DNA of 64,000 nucleotides from Terriglobia bacterium. Lineage in GTDB: Bacteria; Acidobacteriota; Terriglobia; Terriglobales; Acidobacteriaceae. Location of the stretch: assembly GCA_032252755.1 (NCBI GenBank), contig JAVUPY010000054.1, positions 62,001-126,000 of the forward strand, in the 5' to 3' direction. The position numbers and the translations under genes were made by a program. The notes beneath the pieces are model-generated. The model was not told the origin of the DNA, did not search any database, and was given only the letters and a program-made list of their open reading frames with translations. Positions 53,155 through 62,200 of the stretch are shown one piece after another; positions within the stretch are counted from its first letter, which is position 1; each line of letters opens with the position of its first letter.

Positions 53155-53823
53155 TTATTGGCACCGATCCGTGGGTTCTCCCGGATAGTTCCCCTGCACG
53201 CACGGCACCGCGCTCAGGTACTCGTAGATGGCGCGGAGGTCGTGGTCGGTCAGCTCGCTGAAGGCAGGCCATGGCATGATCTGCAAAAGAGATCCGTCGA
53301 ATGGCGGTGGAATGCAGCTCGAGTTGGGCGCTCCACTGCAAGTTGGATGGAGATTGTCAGGATCTTTCCCTGTTCGCATAATAGAGACGAATTCTTCGAA
53401 ACTCGTACCGCCTTCGGGCAAGCCTGTTTTATCAGGTGTCAGGTTGCGGGAGATGATGGGAGCGGCGCCGGGAACCAGGGTGAAGACGCGGCCGCCGCCC
53501 AGATAAGTATTCGGGTTCACCATCTCCTGCTGGCCAAAGTAAGGATTGTGTCCGGGCGCAAACTGGGTCTGCGGTCCGGCGCTGTGGCAACCATTGCAGT
53601 CGCCAATAACATTCACCAGGTAACTTCCCAGTCCGACCAGCGCAGGATTCTTTCCTTTCATGTTTAGCGGAACAGGTGCAGCTGAGAATCCGGCCTGAAT
53701 CCTGGAGTCTGTGATTTCATTCTGGCCGCCTTGCGCCTTTGGCGCGAAGAGAGACGCAGTCGCGAGTATAAGACCGCCCAAGGCGATCCCGCCGATGATC
53801 TTCAATATCCACCGTTGAGACAT
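53155..53823 (-). CDS. secreted monohaem cytochrome c
   Basis: The 222-residue protein has a signal peptide or anchor (about 8-30, IIGGIALGGLILATASL) and one CxxCH haem site (CNGCH, about residue 78). An axial Met is possible in IMPWPAFSEL; a later Cys pair may form a disulfide (PTCSGAPNSSCIP). The fold resembles the c-type subunits of periplasmic alcohol or sorbitol dehydrogenases. ATG 53823 follows AAGGAGAGG; an in-frame extension to 53931 has no signal and is dropped. It is on the same strand as the NrfD gene, 235 bases downstream, and may receive its electrons. Confidence 0.88.
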   Translation of the reverse strand: MSQRWILKIIGGIALGGLILATASLFAPKAQGGQNEITDSRIQAGFSAAPVPLNMKGKNPALVGLGSYLVNVIGDCNGCHSAGPQTQFAPGHNPYFGQQEMVNPNTYLGGGRVFTLVPGAAPIISRNLTPDKTGLPEGGTSFEEFVSIMRTGKDPDNLHPTCSGAPNSSCIPPPFDGSLLQIMPWPAFSELTDHDLRAIYEYLSAVPCVQGNYPGEPTDRCQ

Positions 53824-54058
53824 ATTCCTCTCCTTATTTGATATACCAATGCGCGGATTGCGACTTGCCGGATTGAAATGAACTGCGTTGTGAACGCATG
53901 CCACGGGAGAGGGGCTTTGTGCCGCACACATTATTGCGGCAGGCGTATGAGGGCAATGGCAATTCAGTGCAGTGCGACTACGTCGTAAGGTGCACTGCTG
54001 CCTTACATCGAAAGGTGTAGGCAGCTTTTCCGAGGATCGTACCTACCGCCTTCCTGGA

Positions 54059-55243
54059 CTAGTCTGCTCCTGTGGCGGCGTGCAGTGGTTTCGCGTTAGC
54101 CTCGTACCAAGGTGGCAGCAATTTGAGCAGGACAGCAAGGATGATCAGCGGCAAGACCATCAGTCCTACTGCGATCAATAATCCTTCGCGCGAGATCAGA
54201 TCGAGTTTGTAAGTCGTGTAGCCGAGGAAGCTCTTCGAGAAGAGTTGGCCGCCAATAACGACGTTCCAACGCATCGCGAAAATACCAATGAGAGTAAGCG
54301 ATGCTGAGATCGCGTAGATGACGCGGCGCGCCTTCTCGGGCACTTTGAAGAATTGGAGCAAACCAATGGCGACGATGGGCACGATCGTTCCCAGCGAAAT
54401 CTGCAGAACGATCTGCGAGAAGTAGAGTTTGGTGTGCACCATGAAGTCGAGGCTGCGGAAGGATTCGTCGGCTTCATAGATACGTTGAATCAGGTCGACC
54501 ATTTCAAGCGTGAAGTCGATTAAGAACATGTAGAGCAGGTATTGCGCGATGGTATCGACACAGCGCATGTCGATGATCTTTTTGCGCAATTGTGATGTCG
54601 CCATGTAGATGAGCAGGACAACGGCGATGCCTGAGACCATTGCGGAGAACAGAAACACCACGGGCATCAAAGGCGTCGACCACCATGGGTTCGCCTTGAT
54701 GGAACCGAAGATGAACCCGACATACCCGTGCAAGAGGAAAGCCGAGGGAATACCGATCAGGGTGACGATATAGCCGACGCGGTCATCGATTCGCAGGGCA
54801 GCTTCACTAATATTGGTCGAACCGAGCGTAAGAACGCGATATACGAGCTTTTTCCATCCGGTAGACGATTGAGCCAGCAGGACAATATCTTTGCGGAAAT
54901 CGAGCCATATCTCCAACACCAAAACAGCCATCAAGTACCAGAGATAGACGAAGCCGAACATCGCCATCGCCGAGCTACGGTGTGGTGTCAGGTACATCTC
55001 CAGCGACCGCTCGGGGTGGCCAAGGTGCAGTTGCAACGGCATCGGCGCGACCAACAGGAACGCCAGCGCAGTCAGCAACGCCAGGCGGTAAGTTGGTTTG
55101 ACTGCCTCGACGTGGAAGATACGCTCGAGCGATGCCAGGATAAATGCGCCAGCGACCAGTCCGGTGATATACGGATAGACAACGATGAGGATGCTCCACT
55201 GGAGTTCAACTTCGTTGGGATACATGTAACCTTGAACAGGCAT
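54059..55243 (-). CDS. nrfD: NrfD/HybB-type membrane quinone-interacting subunit
   Basis: This 394-residue protein has about ten membrane helices without haem ligands, as in NrfD/PsrC proteins that exchange electrons and protons with quinone. It starts MPVQGYMYPNEVELQWSILI and has LGHPERSLEMYLTP, a conserved loop near the quinone site. It is the third gene of the cytochrome-FeS-NrfD set; GGGAG lies 8 bases before ATG and 13 bases separate it from the FeS gene. The direction of flow (quinol oxidation or quinone reduction) cannot be told from sequence. Confidence 0.9.
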   Translation of the reverse strand: MPVQGYMYPNEVELQWSILIVVYPYITGLVAGAFILASLERIFHVEAVKPTYRLALLTALAFLLVAPMPLQLHLGHPERSLEMYLTPHRSSAMAMFGFVYLWYLMAVLVLEIWLDFRKDIVLLAQSSTGWKKLVYRVLTLGSTNISEAALRIDDRVGYIVTLIGIPSAFLLHGYVGFIFGSIKANPWWSTPLMPVVFLFSAMVSGIAVVLLIYMATSQLRKKIIDMRCVDTIAQYLLYMFLIDFTLEMVDLIQRIYEADESFRSLDFMVHTKLYFSQIVLQISLGTIVPIVAIGLLQFFKVPEKARRVIYAISASLTLIGIFAMRWNVVIGGQLFSKSFLGYTTYKLDLISREGLLIAVGLMVLPLIILAVLLKLLPPWYEANAKPLHAATGAD

Positions 55244-55256
55244 TTCTGCACTCCCC

Positions 55257-55985
55257 CTAGCGGACCGAGCCGTCCAGGTCGTTGTAGTAGACCTTAGCGC
55301 CAGTGGCGAGATACGGCTTCAGCACCTGCACGGCGTGAGTCTTCAGGAATTCGTGGATCGGATCTTTGGGATTCTTCAAGTCAAACAACTGGCGCGCACC
55401 CGTTGGACAGTTCTCGCAGCAGGCTGTCGTCAGCCCTTTCGTGATGCGGTGATAACAGAGCGTGCATTTCTGGGCCGTGTGCGTGGTCGGATCGAGGAAA
55501 CGGCAGCCATACGGACATGCCTGGATGCAGTATCGGCAGCCGAGGCAGTACTTGCTGTCGACAAGCACGACCCCTTCAGGGGAAACGAAGGTTGCGCCGA
55601 CGGGGCAGACCTGTGTGCAGGGAGAATCGGCGCAGTGATTGCATAGCTTCGGGACGAAGAAGTTCTTCCCGCCGGTTTCGGTGCTGGGTGGGAAGCCGTT
55701 CTTGCCGCCGTCGGGCGAGTCGACCTTGGGGTTCTCCATGTGCCAGTCGGCGACGTGGTAACGCTCCACCCAGGTGCGGAAGTACTCATCGGGCACATCG
55801 TTTTCGGTGGCGCAGGCGCGCACACAATTCCCGCAGCCAATGCACTTCTCGATATCGACCAGCATGCCGTACCAGTGCTCGCCCTTCTCATAATTGGGAG
55901 ATTCCGCGGGAGTACCCGCAGACACGTATTTCCAAGCGACAGCCGCGGCCGGAAGGAGAACCAGGAAGTGACGACGCGTGATCAT
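55257..55985 (-). CDS. 4Fe-4S ferredoxin-type subunit with Tat signal (NrfC/DmsB-like)
   Basis: The 242-residue protein has a twin-arginine signal (TRRHFLVLLPAAAVAW) and four [4Fe-4S] motifs: CIGCGNCVRAC, CNHCADSPCTQVCP, CLGCRYCIQACP and CTLCYHR with CCENCP. This is the electron-transfer subunit that links the cytochrome to NrfD on the periplasmic side. The start ATG 55985 overlaps the stop of the tetrahaem gene (ATGA); the frame continues upstream only as overlap. Confidence 0.92.
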   Translation of the reverse strand: MITRRHFLVLLPAAAVAWKYVSAGTPAESPNYEKGEHWYGMLVDIEKCIGCGNCVRACATENDVPDEYFRTWVERYHVADWHMENPKVDSPDGGKNGFPPSTETGGKNFFVPKLCNHCADSPCTQVCPVGATFVSPEGVVLVDSKYCLGCRYCIQACPYGCRFLDPTTHTAQKCTLCYHRITKGLTTACCENCPTGARQLFDLKNPKDPIHEFLKTHAVQVLKPYLATGAKVYYNDLDGSVR

Positions 55986-56470
55986 GCCTTTTTCTCCTTC
56001 GGCGCCAGCAGAGGACTGTGCGGCTGATGACAGGTGTCGCACTTGATATCGCCCATGTGATCCTTGGTCACCACCTGGGGAAATCCCGCAGGCTTTGCGA
56101 TGTTGGCCTCGTGGCAGCGCGGACACAGCGACAGTGGCTCGGGAAGTTGAGGAACGACATCGCCCGGGTCGGCGGCATGCTTCGCCAGCGCGCCGTGACA
56201 GGCTTCGCAGTTAACGCCTGCATGCTTGCCGGTTTTCTTTAGTTCCATAACATCGGAGTGACAATCTTCGCAGGCTTGGTGTCCCGCAAACCTCGGCTCG
56301 CGTTCCGCAATCTCTTTCAATGCGTTGCCGCGATAGTGGCCGTATTGTCCGAAACTCTTGGGAACGAAGTGTGCCCGGAGGATGAGGAAGACGATAATGC
56401 CAACAGCGAAGACAGCTGCGAGCCGCAGTAGATGCTCGACGTCTTTGAATTTACCCACGGTTCGATCCAT
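55982..56470 (-). CDS. membrane-anchored tetrahaem cytochrome c
   Basis: The 162-residue protein has an N-terminal membrane helix (about 12-32, LLRLAAVFAVGIIVFLILRAH) and four CxxCH sites (CEDCH, CEACH, CPRCH, CDTCH) with extra His ligands, as in NrfB or cytochrome c3/c7-type subunits. It is the first gene of the cytochrome-FeS-NrfD operon. The start is taken as ATG 56470; ATG 56533 in the same frame cannot be excluded (21 residues longer). No catalytic molybdopterin or nitrite reductase subunit follows. Confidence 0.88.
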   Translation of the reverse strand: MDRTVGKFKDVEHLLRLAAVFAVGIIVFLILRAHFVPKSFGQYGHYRGNALKEIAEREPRFAGHQACEDCHSDVMELKKTGKHAGVNCEACHGALAKHAADPGDVVPQLPEPLSLCPRCHEANIAKPAGFPQVVTKDHMGDIKCDTCHQPHSPLLAPKEKKA

Positions 56471-56646
56471 GAGGTGCCCCATACTCGCAGGGCAGCCTCG
56501 GGCCTGATTGCGTGGTTCATGTGAATACTTCATCTTTGGGCAAGGACTCGGTGATTTCTGTCACTAAGTGACGTGATGCTCGTCAAAAACGGTGCAGAGG
56601 AGCCCTGAATTAAGAGTGCAGACCACCTCTAGGCTATATTTATGGA

Positions 56647-57360
56647 ATGCGCGTGCGCGTCGTTTATCTCGGGATTCTGAAGGACCATGCTGGCAAGCCG
56701 ATGGAGTCGCTTGAGCTGACGAACGGCGCGCGCGTTTCCGACCTGTGGCGACAGTTGACGGAAAAGTATCCGAAGTTCTCGGCCTTTACGAACTCGGCTG
56801 CGGTTGCCGTGAACCAGGAATACGCGCCGCCCAACACGGAATTAAAAGACGGATTCGAGATCGCTTTGTTGCCGCCGGTTTCGGGTGGCGTCGCCGAGGG
56901 CACTGAGCGGGAAACTCCTTACGTGCGAATCGTTCATGACCGCATCGTGCCGCACGACATCATTCCTCCGCTTGAGTGCCCCGAGGACGGAGCTATCGTG
57001 ATCTTCGACGGCGTCGTCCGAAATCACTCGCGCGGAAGGCCGACCCGTTATCTCGAATACGAAGCCTACGAGGAAATGGCTCTGAAGAAGATCCAAGAGC
57101 TGGTGGTGGAGGCGCTGGAGAAGTTTCCCATACGCAACGTTGCGCTGGTACACAGGCTCGGACACCTGGAGATCGGGGAGTCGAGCGTGCTGATCGCAGT
57201 CTTCTCGGCGCATCGCGCAGCCGCTTTTGATGCCTGCCGCTGGCTGATCGACACGCTGAAGAAGACGGTTCCTATCTATAAGAAGGAGTATTTCGAGGAT
57301 GGGGCGGTGTGGGCGGACGGGGAACCGTTTCCAGAGGATTGGGTTGTTGGTAATTTGTGA
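56647..57360 (+). CDS. MoaD-MoaE fusion (molybdopterin synthase, MoaX-like)
   Basis: This 237-residue protein joins a ubiquitin-like MoaD (1-81, ending LLPPVSGG with Gly80-Gly81) to a complete MoaE (about 92-237, GAIVIFDGVVRNHSRGRPTRYLEYEAYEEMA; active-site Lys in PIYKKEYFEDG). MoaD must carry a free C-terminal thiocarboxylate, so cleavage after Gly81 is expected, as known for mycobacterial MoaX. A TATATT box 6-7 bases before ATG and no ribosome site suggest leaderless translation. Its last codons overlap a heptad array. With modBC it indicates molybdoenzyme use. Confidence 0.93.
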   Translation: MRVRVVYLGILKDHAGKPMESLELTNGARVSDLWRQLTEKYPKFSAFTNSAAVAVNQEYAPPNTELKDGFEIALLPPVSGGVAEGTERETPYVRIVHDRIVPHDIIPPLECPEDGAIVIFDGVVRNHSRGRPTRYLEYEAYEEMALKKIQELVVEALEKFPIRNVALVHRLGHLEIGESSVLIAVFSAHRAAAFDACRWLIDTLKKTVPIYKKEYFEDGAVWADGEPFPEDWVVGNL

Positions 57361-57378
57361 TTTGTAATTGGTAATTGA
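57351..57378. repeat. four heptads at the end of moaD-moaE
   Basis: TAATTTG, TGATTTG, TAATTGG, TAATTGA, exact 7-bp period; the first two overlap the stop codon of the fusion gene. The arrays at 57434-57467 are partial inverse complements. Confidence 0.8.
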
Positions 57379-57433
57379 GCCTGTACTCGCCGCACGAAGG
57401 TGACGGCACTCCGCTTTTTTGCAATCGTCGTGA

Positions 57434-57467
57434 AATTACAAATTGCAAATTACCCAATTACTCAATC
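57434..57467. repeat. partner heptad array before the VWFA gene
   Basis: AATTACA, AATTGCA, AATTACC, CAATTAC, TCAATC. AATTACAAA (57434-57442) pairs exactly with TTTGTAATT (57361-57369), and CAAATTAC with GTAATTTG. Confidence 0.8.
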
Positions 57468-57476
57468 TCTCGCATC

Positions 57477-57482
57477 TTATAA
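57477..57482 (+). promoter_or_regulatory. -10 box of the second VWFA gene
   Basis: TATAAT, perfect -10, 9 bases before ATG 57492, implying a very short or absent leader; no ribosome site visible. -35 not clear. Confidence 0.5.
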
Positions 57483-57491
57483 TCAACTCAC

Positions 57492-58520
57492 ATGCGCATT
57501 CTGGGATTGGCGGTACTTTTATTTCTGGCCACCGTGGTCATGGCGCAGGACACTGATCCTGCGAGCCAGGTGTCAGCGCCGCCGGTTCAGCAGAGGCAGT
57601 CGCATCCCGTTCCTCGCCCGCCGCAAAAGCCCGCACAAGACGATGCGCAGGCTACTGACGATCAAGCGGCCGCTACCTTCAAGGTGAACGTAAAACTGGT
57701 CAACGTGTTTACAACGGTTACGGACGCGAATGGCGCACCAATCGGCGGATTAGACAAAAAGGACTTCAAAGTTTTCGAGGATGGCGTGCCGCAAAAGATC
57801 GCCGTCTTTGCCCGCGAATCGGCGCTGCCGCTGTCGGTTATTCTCGCGATCGACGCTTCTTTGAGTACGCGCAAGGATTTGCCATTAGAGATCGAATCCG
57901 CGAAACGGTTTTCGCGTGCCATCTTGCGTCCGCAGGACGGACTCTCGGTCATGCAGTTCAGCGAGATTGTTAAAGAGGTGGTGCCGTTCACGAACAATTT
58001 GCGGCAAATCGATCAGGGAGTGAGCCACATTCAGACCGGCGCTGCCACAGCGCTTTATGATGCGATCTACCTCGGATCATCGGCGCTACAAAGGCGTCAT
58101 GGCCGCAAGGTAATGGTGCTCATCACCGATGGCGGCGACACCATGAGCCAGACGAGCTATCAGGAGGCGCTGCGCGCAGCACAGATTTCGGAGACGATTC
58201 TGTATGCCATCATCATGGTGCCCATCGAGGCCAGTGCCGGCCGTGACCTTGGTGGCGAGCACGCTCTTATTCAGATGACTCACGACACCGGTGGCAAGTA
58301 CTACTACGCCACCTCCATCCAGCAACTTGACAATGCGTTCCGTCAGATCAGTGAAGAGCTCCGAACGCAGTACCTGCTAGCCTACTACCCGCCAAAGAAA
58401 TCTTATGAGGATTTTCGTCGGATCAAAGTTGAGGTGGATCCGGCCGCGGCCAATCTACCACTGGGAACCGAAATCCATGTCGCGCACCGGACGGGATACT
58501 ACACGAGCAGCATCGAGTGA
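57492..58520 (+). CDS. VWFA-related protein, acidobacterial type (intact MIDAS)
   Basis: The 342-residue secreted protein has a signal peptide (1-18, ending VVMAQ), a Pro/Gln-rich linker (20-60), the beta domain KLVNVFTTVTDANGAPIGGL with FKVFEDGVPQKI, and a von Willebrand A domain (about 118-310). Its metal site is complete: DASLS, Thr in GAATALYD and TDGGD. Likely a cell-envelope adhesion or assembly protein. It is a paralogue of the protein at 39497, which has lost the metal residues. It is followed by a 700-base region without a gene. Confidence 0.9.
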   Translation: MRILGLAVLLFLATVVMAQDTDPASQVSAPPVQQRQSHPVPRPPQKPAQDDAQATDDQAAATFKVNVKLVNVFTTVTDANGAPIGGLDKKDFKVFEDGVPQKIAVFARESALPLSVILAIDASLSTRKDLPLEIESAKRFSRAILRPQDGLSVMQFSEIVKEVVPFTNNLRQIDQGVSHIQTGAATALYDAIYLGSSALQRRHGRKVMVLITDGGDTMSQTSYQEALRAAQISETILYAIIMVPIEASAGRDLGGEHALIQMTHDTGGKYYYATSIQQLDNAFRQISEELRTQYLLAYYPPKKSYEDFRRIKVEVDPAAANLPLGTEIHVAHRTGYYTSSIE

Positions 58521-58791
58521 ACACTGCAATCACTATCAACTACTCAGCATTCCGTGGGAATGAATGTAGCGCTTCTGTGTGCTCAAACTACTCACCCAGA
58601 GACGCCTCTTTCCGCATAAAGCAGAGTGGCGCCATTCATGATCTACAAAATTTTAAATTTCCCGGACCGTTCTCTTCGGAAAATCGAAGAAACGGGAACT
58701 ACGGATTCGGTTGTACTGAACTGAAGTACTTGTATTCATTGAACTTGCAAGCAACGGTGCCTTTGGCCAGAGGAATGCAATAACTAGTGCG

Positions 58792-58892
58792 TCCCGAGGT
58801 CGGGGTCTCCGGATGAATGGGGACGGTGGCTTCGGCCTCGGGATAATCAAGATCTGAGAGACCGGCGCCAAGCCGGCAGTTTTTCTCTTTTG
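58792..58892 (+). ncRNA. candidate structured RNA with competing terminator and antiterminator
   Basis: TCCCGAGG (58792-58799) pairs with CCTCGGGA (58826-58833). GGTCTC (58804-58809) can pair with GAGACC (58858-58863), which overlaps the terminator stem CCGGC/GCCGG (58862-58866/58872-58876) ended by TTTTTCTCTTTT. Two exclusive foldings are therefore possible, as in a riboswitch or attenuator. No known riboswitch class was recognised. Confidence 0.35.
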
Positions 58893-59137
58893 CGCCGTCC
58901 ATCCGGACGGCCATTCTCCACCGCTTCTCCCAACTGTTATTCCGTTGAAGGTTCTCTGCTTGAAAGGGCTGTGTAAGTAGGGCCGTACCCACGTTTGGTG
59001 ACCCACCCGCCTGCAAGCTGTTCCGACTTGCGCCGTTTCCACCCACGAAGCCGTCATGAGGTTCCTGCATCGGAGATGACGCTCAAGTGAGCGCAATCGG
59101 ATCCGATGGAAACCCTCTGTTGAAGTTCGAGAAAACC

Positions 59138-59192
59138 GTGATCGGCGCCGAAGCGCCAGCAAACATGCCGGGCAACCCGCCCCCGATCACGA
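59138..59192 (+). promoter_or_regulatory. three-way-junction-like element in the leader of the TonB receptor gene
   Basis: Outer arms CGTGATCGG (59138-59146) and CCGATCACG (59184-59192) enclose hairpins GGCGC-cgaa-GCGCC and CGGG-caa-CCCG. It ends 24 bases before the ribosome site GGAGG. Confidence 0.4.
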
Positions 59193-59225
59193 GAACGGCT
59201 CTAAGTGGGCCCTTCGGAGGTATGC

Positions 59226-62200
59226 ATGTTGTTCCGCCGAACTTTCTTTGTTGCATTGGCATTGGTTCTATTCACCGCCATGCAACTGAACGCACAATCA
59301 ATTACCCAGGGGAACGTCCGGGGAACGGTGACGGATCCCACCGGCGCAGTGGTTCCGGGCGCCAAGGTGACCTTGAAGAATATTTCTACCGGGGCTGCGC
59401 AGACTCGCACGACCAATGGGTCTGGATTCTATGAATTTGCCCTTCTGCCGCCGGGAACATACTCGGTGGCGGTGAGCGCTCCGAACTACGCGGCCGCAAC
59501 CCAAACTGTTTCAGTAGCCGTTGGGCAAGTCTCGACCAATAACGTAAAACTTGCGGTGGCCGCGAGTTCGCAAACGGTAGAAGTGGTTGCGAACGGCTCG
59601 GTTTTGCAGGCGAACCCGCAAGTTTCGACCACCATGTCGCAGCAGCAGATTGAATACGTGCCGAACGGTGCTGGCGATTTGAGCTACGTGGCCCAGACCG
59701 CGCCTGGCGCGAGTATGAACACGCAGGGCGGGTACGGTAACTTCTCGACCTTCGGGCTTGGCGGCACTACCAACAATTTCACCGTGAACAGCGCACCGGA
59801 AAACGATCCCTTCCTGGGCCTGAATAACTCTGGCGCAACCAATGTCTTGCTGGGACAAAACGATGTGGGCGAAGCGACTGTAGTCAACAACGGTTACTCT
59901 GGCCAGTACTTCAGCTCCGGCGCGAACGTGAACTACGTTTCGAAATCCGGCACTAACAACTTCCATGGCAACGCGATCTGGTACTGGAATGGTCGCGCTA
60001 TGAATGCCAACAATTACTTCAATAAACAAAACTCTCCGGCGACACCCCGTGGATTCGTGAACGACAACCAGTGGGCGGCTTCGGTGGGAGGTCCCATCAA
60101 GAAGAACAAATCGTTCTTCTTCGTGGATACCGAAGGCCTGCGCGTGATGGTTCCGGTTTCGAGAACCATCAACCTGCCGACTCCGGCATTTCAGAATGCG
60201 GTGCTGGCGAACGTGGGAACAATGCAGCCGAGCGAGGTGCCTCTGTACCAGAACATGTTCAACTTCTGGAACGGCGCTCCCGGCGCGGCAAGTGCCACGA
60301 ATTCACTCCCGGGTGGTGGTTGCCAGGACTTCACAAACCCAAATTTCGGAGCGTCGAATCCGTGTGCGCTGCAATTGCACTCCACGGTGAGCACCCTGAC
60401 CCACGAGTGGCTGCTTACGGGTCGCTTCGACCAGAACTTCAGCGACAACGACAAGATGTTCATTCACTACCGGACCGATCATGGCCTCCAGGCTACTTAC
60501 ACCGATCCGCTCAATCCCATCTTCAACGCAACCAGCAATCAACCGCAGGACGAAGGCCAGGTGCAATGGACGCACACGGCAGGTGCGAACATCGTGAATT
60601 CGTTCACCGTCAACGGTAGCCACTATTCGACGCTCTTCGGTTATCCGAATCAGTCTGCAACCCTGGCTGCGCAACCGGTGGAGGTGTCATTTGCCGGCGG
60701 CGCGCTGTACGGAATTGGCCATGACTACAACGTCTTCCCCCAAGGTCGAAACGTCACCCAGTACGGTTTTGTTGACGACATGAACTGGACCCTCGGGCGC
60801 AACTCTGTGAAATTCGGCGGGAACTTCTCGCGTTACGACATCTCCGATTTCGACCCCGGCATAGGCTCTATCCCGGCCGTTGTCGGCGAAACCATGACCG
60901 ACTTCTACAATGGGATGGCCTCGAACTTCAGCCAGAGCTTCCCAGAGCGTCTGTCTCAACCGGTTGCCTTGTGGAACCTCGGCTTCTACGGCGAGGATCG
61001 CATCCACATGCGTCATAACCTCGACCTGACGCTGACTCTCCGTACCGATTACAACTCCAACCCGGTATGCCAGACCAACTGCTTTAACCGGTTCGGCAAC
61101 AACTTCGTGAACATTGACCACAACGTGAACACACCTTACAACCAGTCGATACTCACCGGCCAGCACCAGGCCCTGCCGGGTTCATACCATCCTTGGACCT
61201 TCCAACCTCGGTTCGGCTTCAGCTGGCAGCCATTGAACAATACGGTGGTGAGCGGCGGAATCGGCTTGTTCTCCAGCATTATCCCGGCGTTTTACGTGGA
61301 TAGCCTGATGAACAACCTGCCGGGCGATCCCAGCTTTACCTTCTCGGGGGTTCCATTCGGACCGGCCACAGCGGGTAACGGTCAAAGCACAGCAGCGGCG
61401 GCCGCTGCGGCACTCAAGAGCGGATTCGCGAACGGAGCAACGCTAGCGAGTCTCACTACCGGTGTTCCGGGCTTCGGCGCGCCCAACTTCTTCAATGCCG
61501 CGAACGATATACATGTTCCACGCACGCAAGAGTGGAATCTGCAGATCGAGCGCAGCTTTGGAGCTAAGACCGCGTTGACCCTGCAATATGTCGGCAACCA
61601 CGGCATCTGGCAGCAGATCAACAACGATGGCATCAACGCCTACAGCCCCACTCCATTCGTCGGACTTCCATCGGCGCCGATGGATCCGCGATTCCTGCAG
61701 ATCACCGAGGCGTCGACCGGCTACAACTCGAATTACAACGGTATGGTGGTTTCGTTCCTGCGGCGCCTATCGGCCTTGCAGTTCCAGTTGAACTACACCT
61801 GGAGCCACGCGATGGATTACGTCTCCAACGGCGGGCAGCAGTTGCCGTTCAACTTCAACACCAACCTGAGCATTACGAATCCGCAGAATCCGTTCAACGT
61901 TTTCCAGAACATGTACGGAAACGCGGATTACGACGTGCGCCACAACTTCAGCGGAAACTGGGTCTACAGCTCTCCGGTGAGACACGGTTGGTTGAGCGCT
62001 ATCAGCGACTGGACGATTGGTGGAACGGTGTACTGGCACTCGGGTCTGCCCTTCACAGTCGTCGATAGCGGCACTGGATCCGCGCTGAATGCCTTTGGCT
62101 ACGGTGGAGTTCTGGCGGGCGGCGGCGGTCTGGCCACGTTCGCTAATCAGTCCGGCGGCAGCGGGATCACGTGCGGCTCGCAGTACGCTGCACTGAACAC

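Larger units (their letters stand above)
58521..59225. other. long leader/intergenic region with RNA structure, no protein gene seen
   Basis: These 705 bases carry two structured parts, listed separately: a terminator-bearing element at 58792-58892 and a three-helix element at 59138-59192. Minus-strand open stretches here (58653-59162) lack ribosome sites and resemble nothing known. Confidence 0.45.

Noticed and set aside
58851-58866. CTGAGAGACC, which resembles a TPP-riboswitch motif
   Set aside because: The remaining TPP consensus strings are absent and the order does not fit.
58653-59162. Two overlapping minus-strand frames before the second TonB receptor
   Set aside because: No ribosome site or family resemblance; the region fits better as structured leader DNA.
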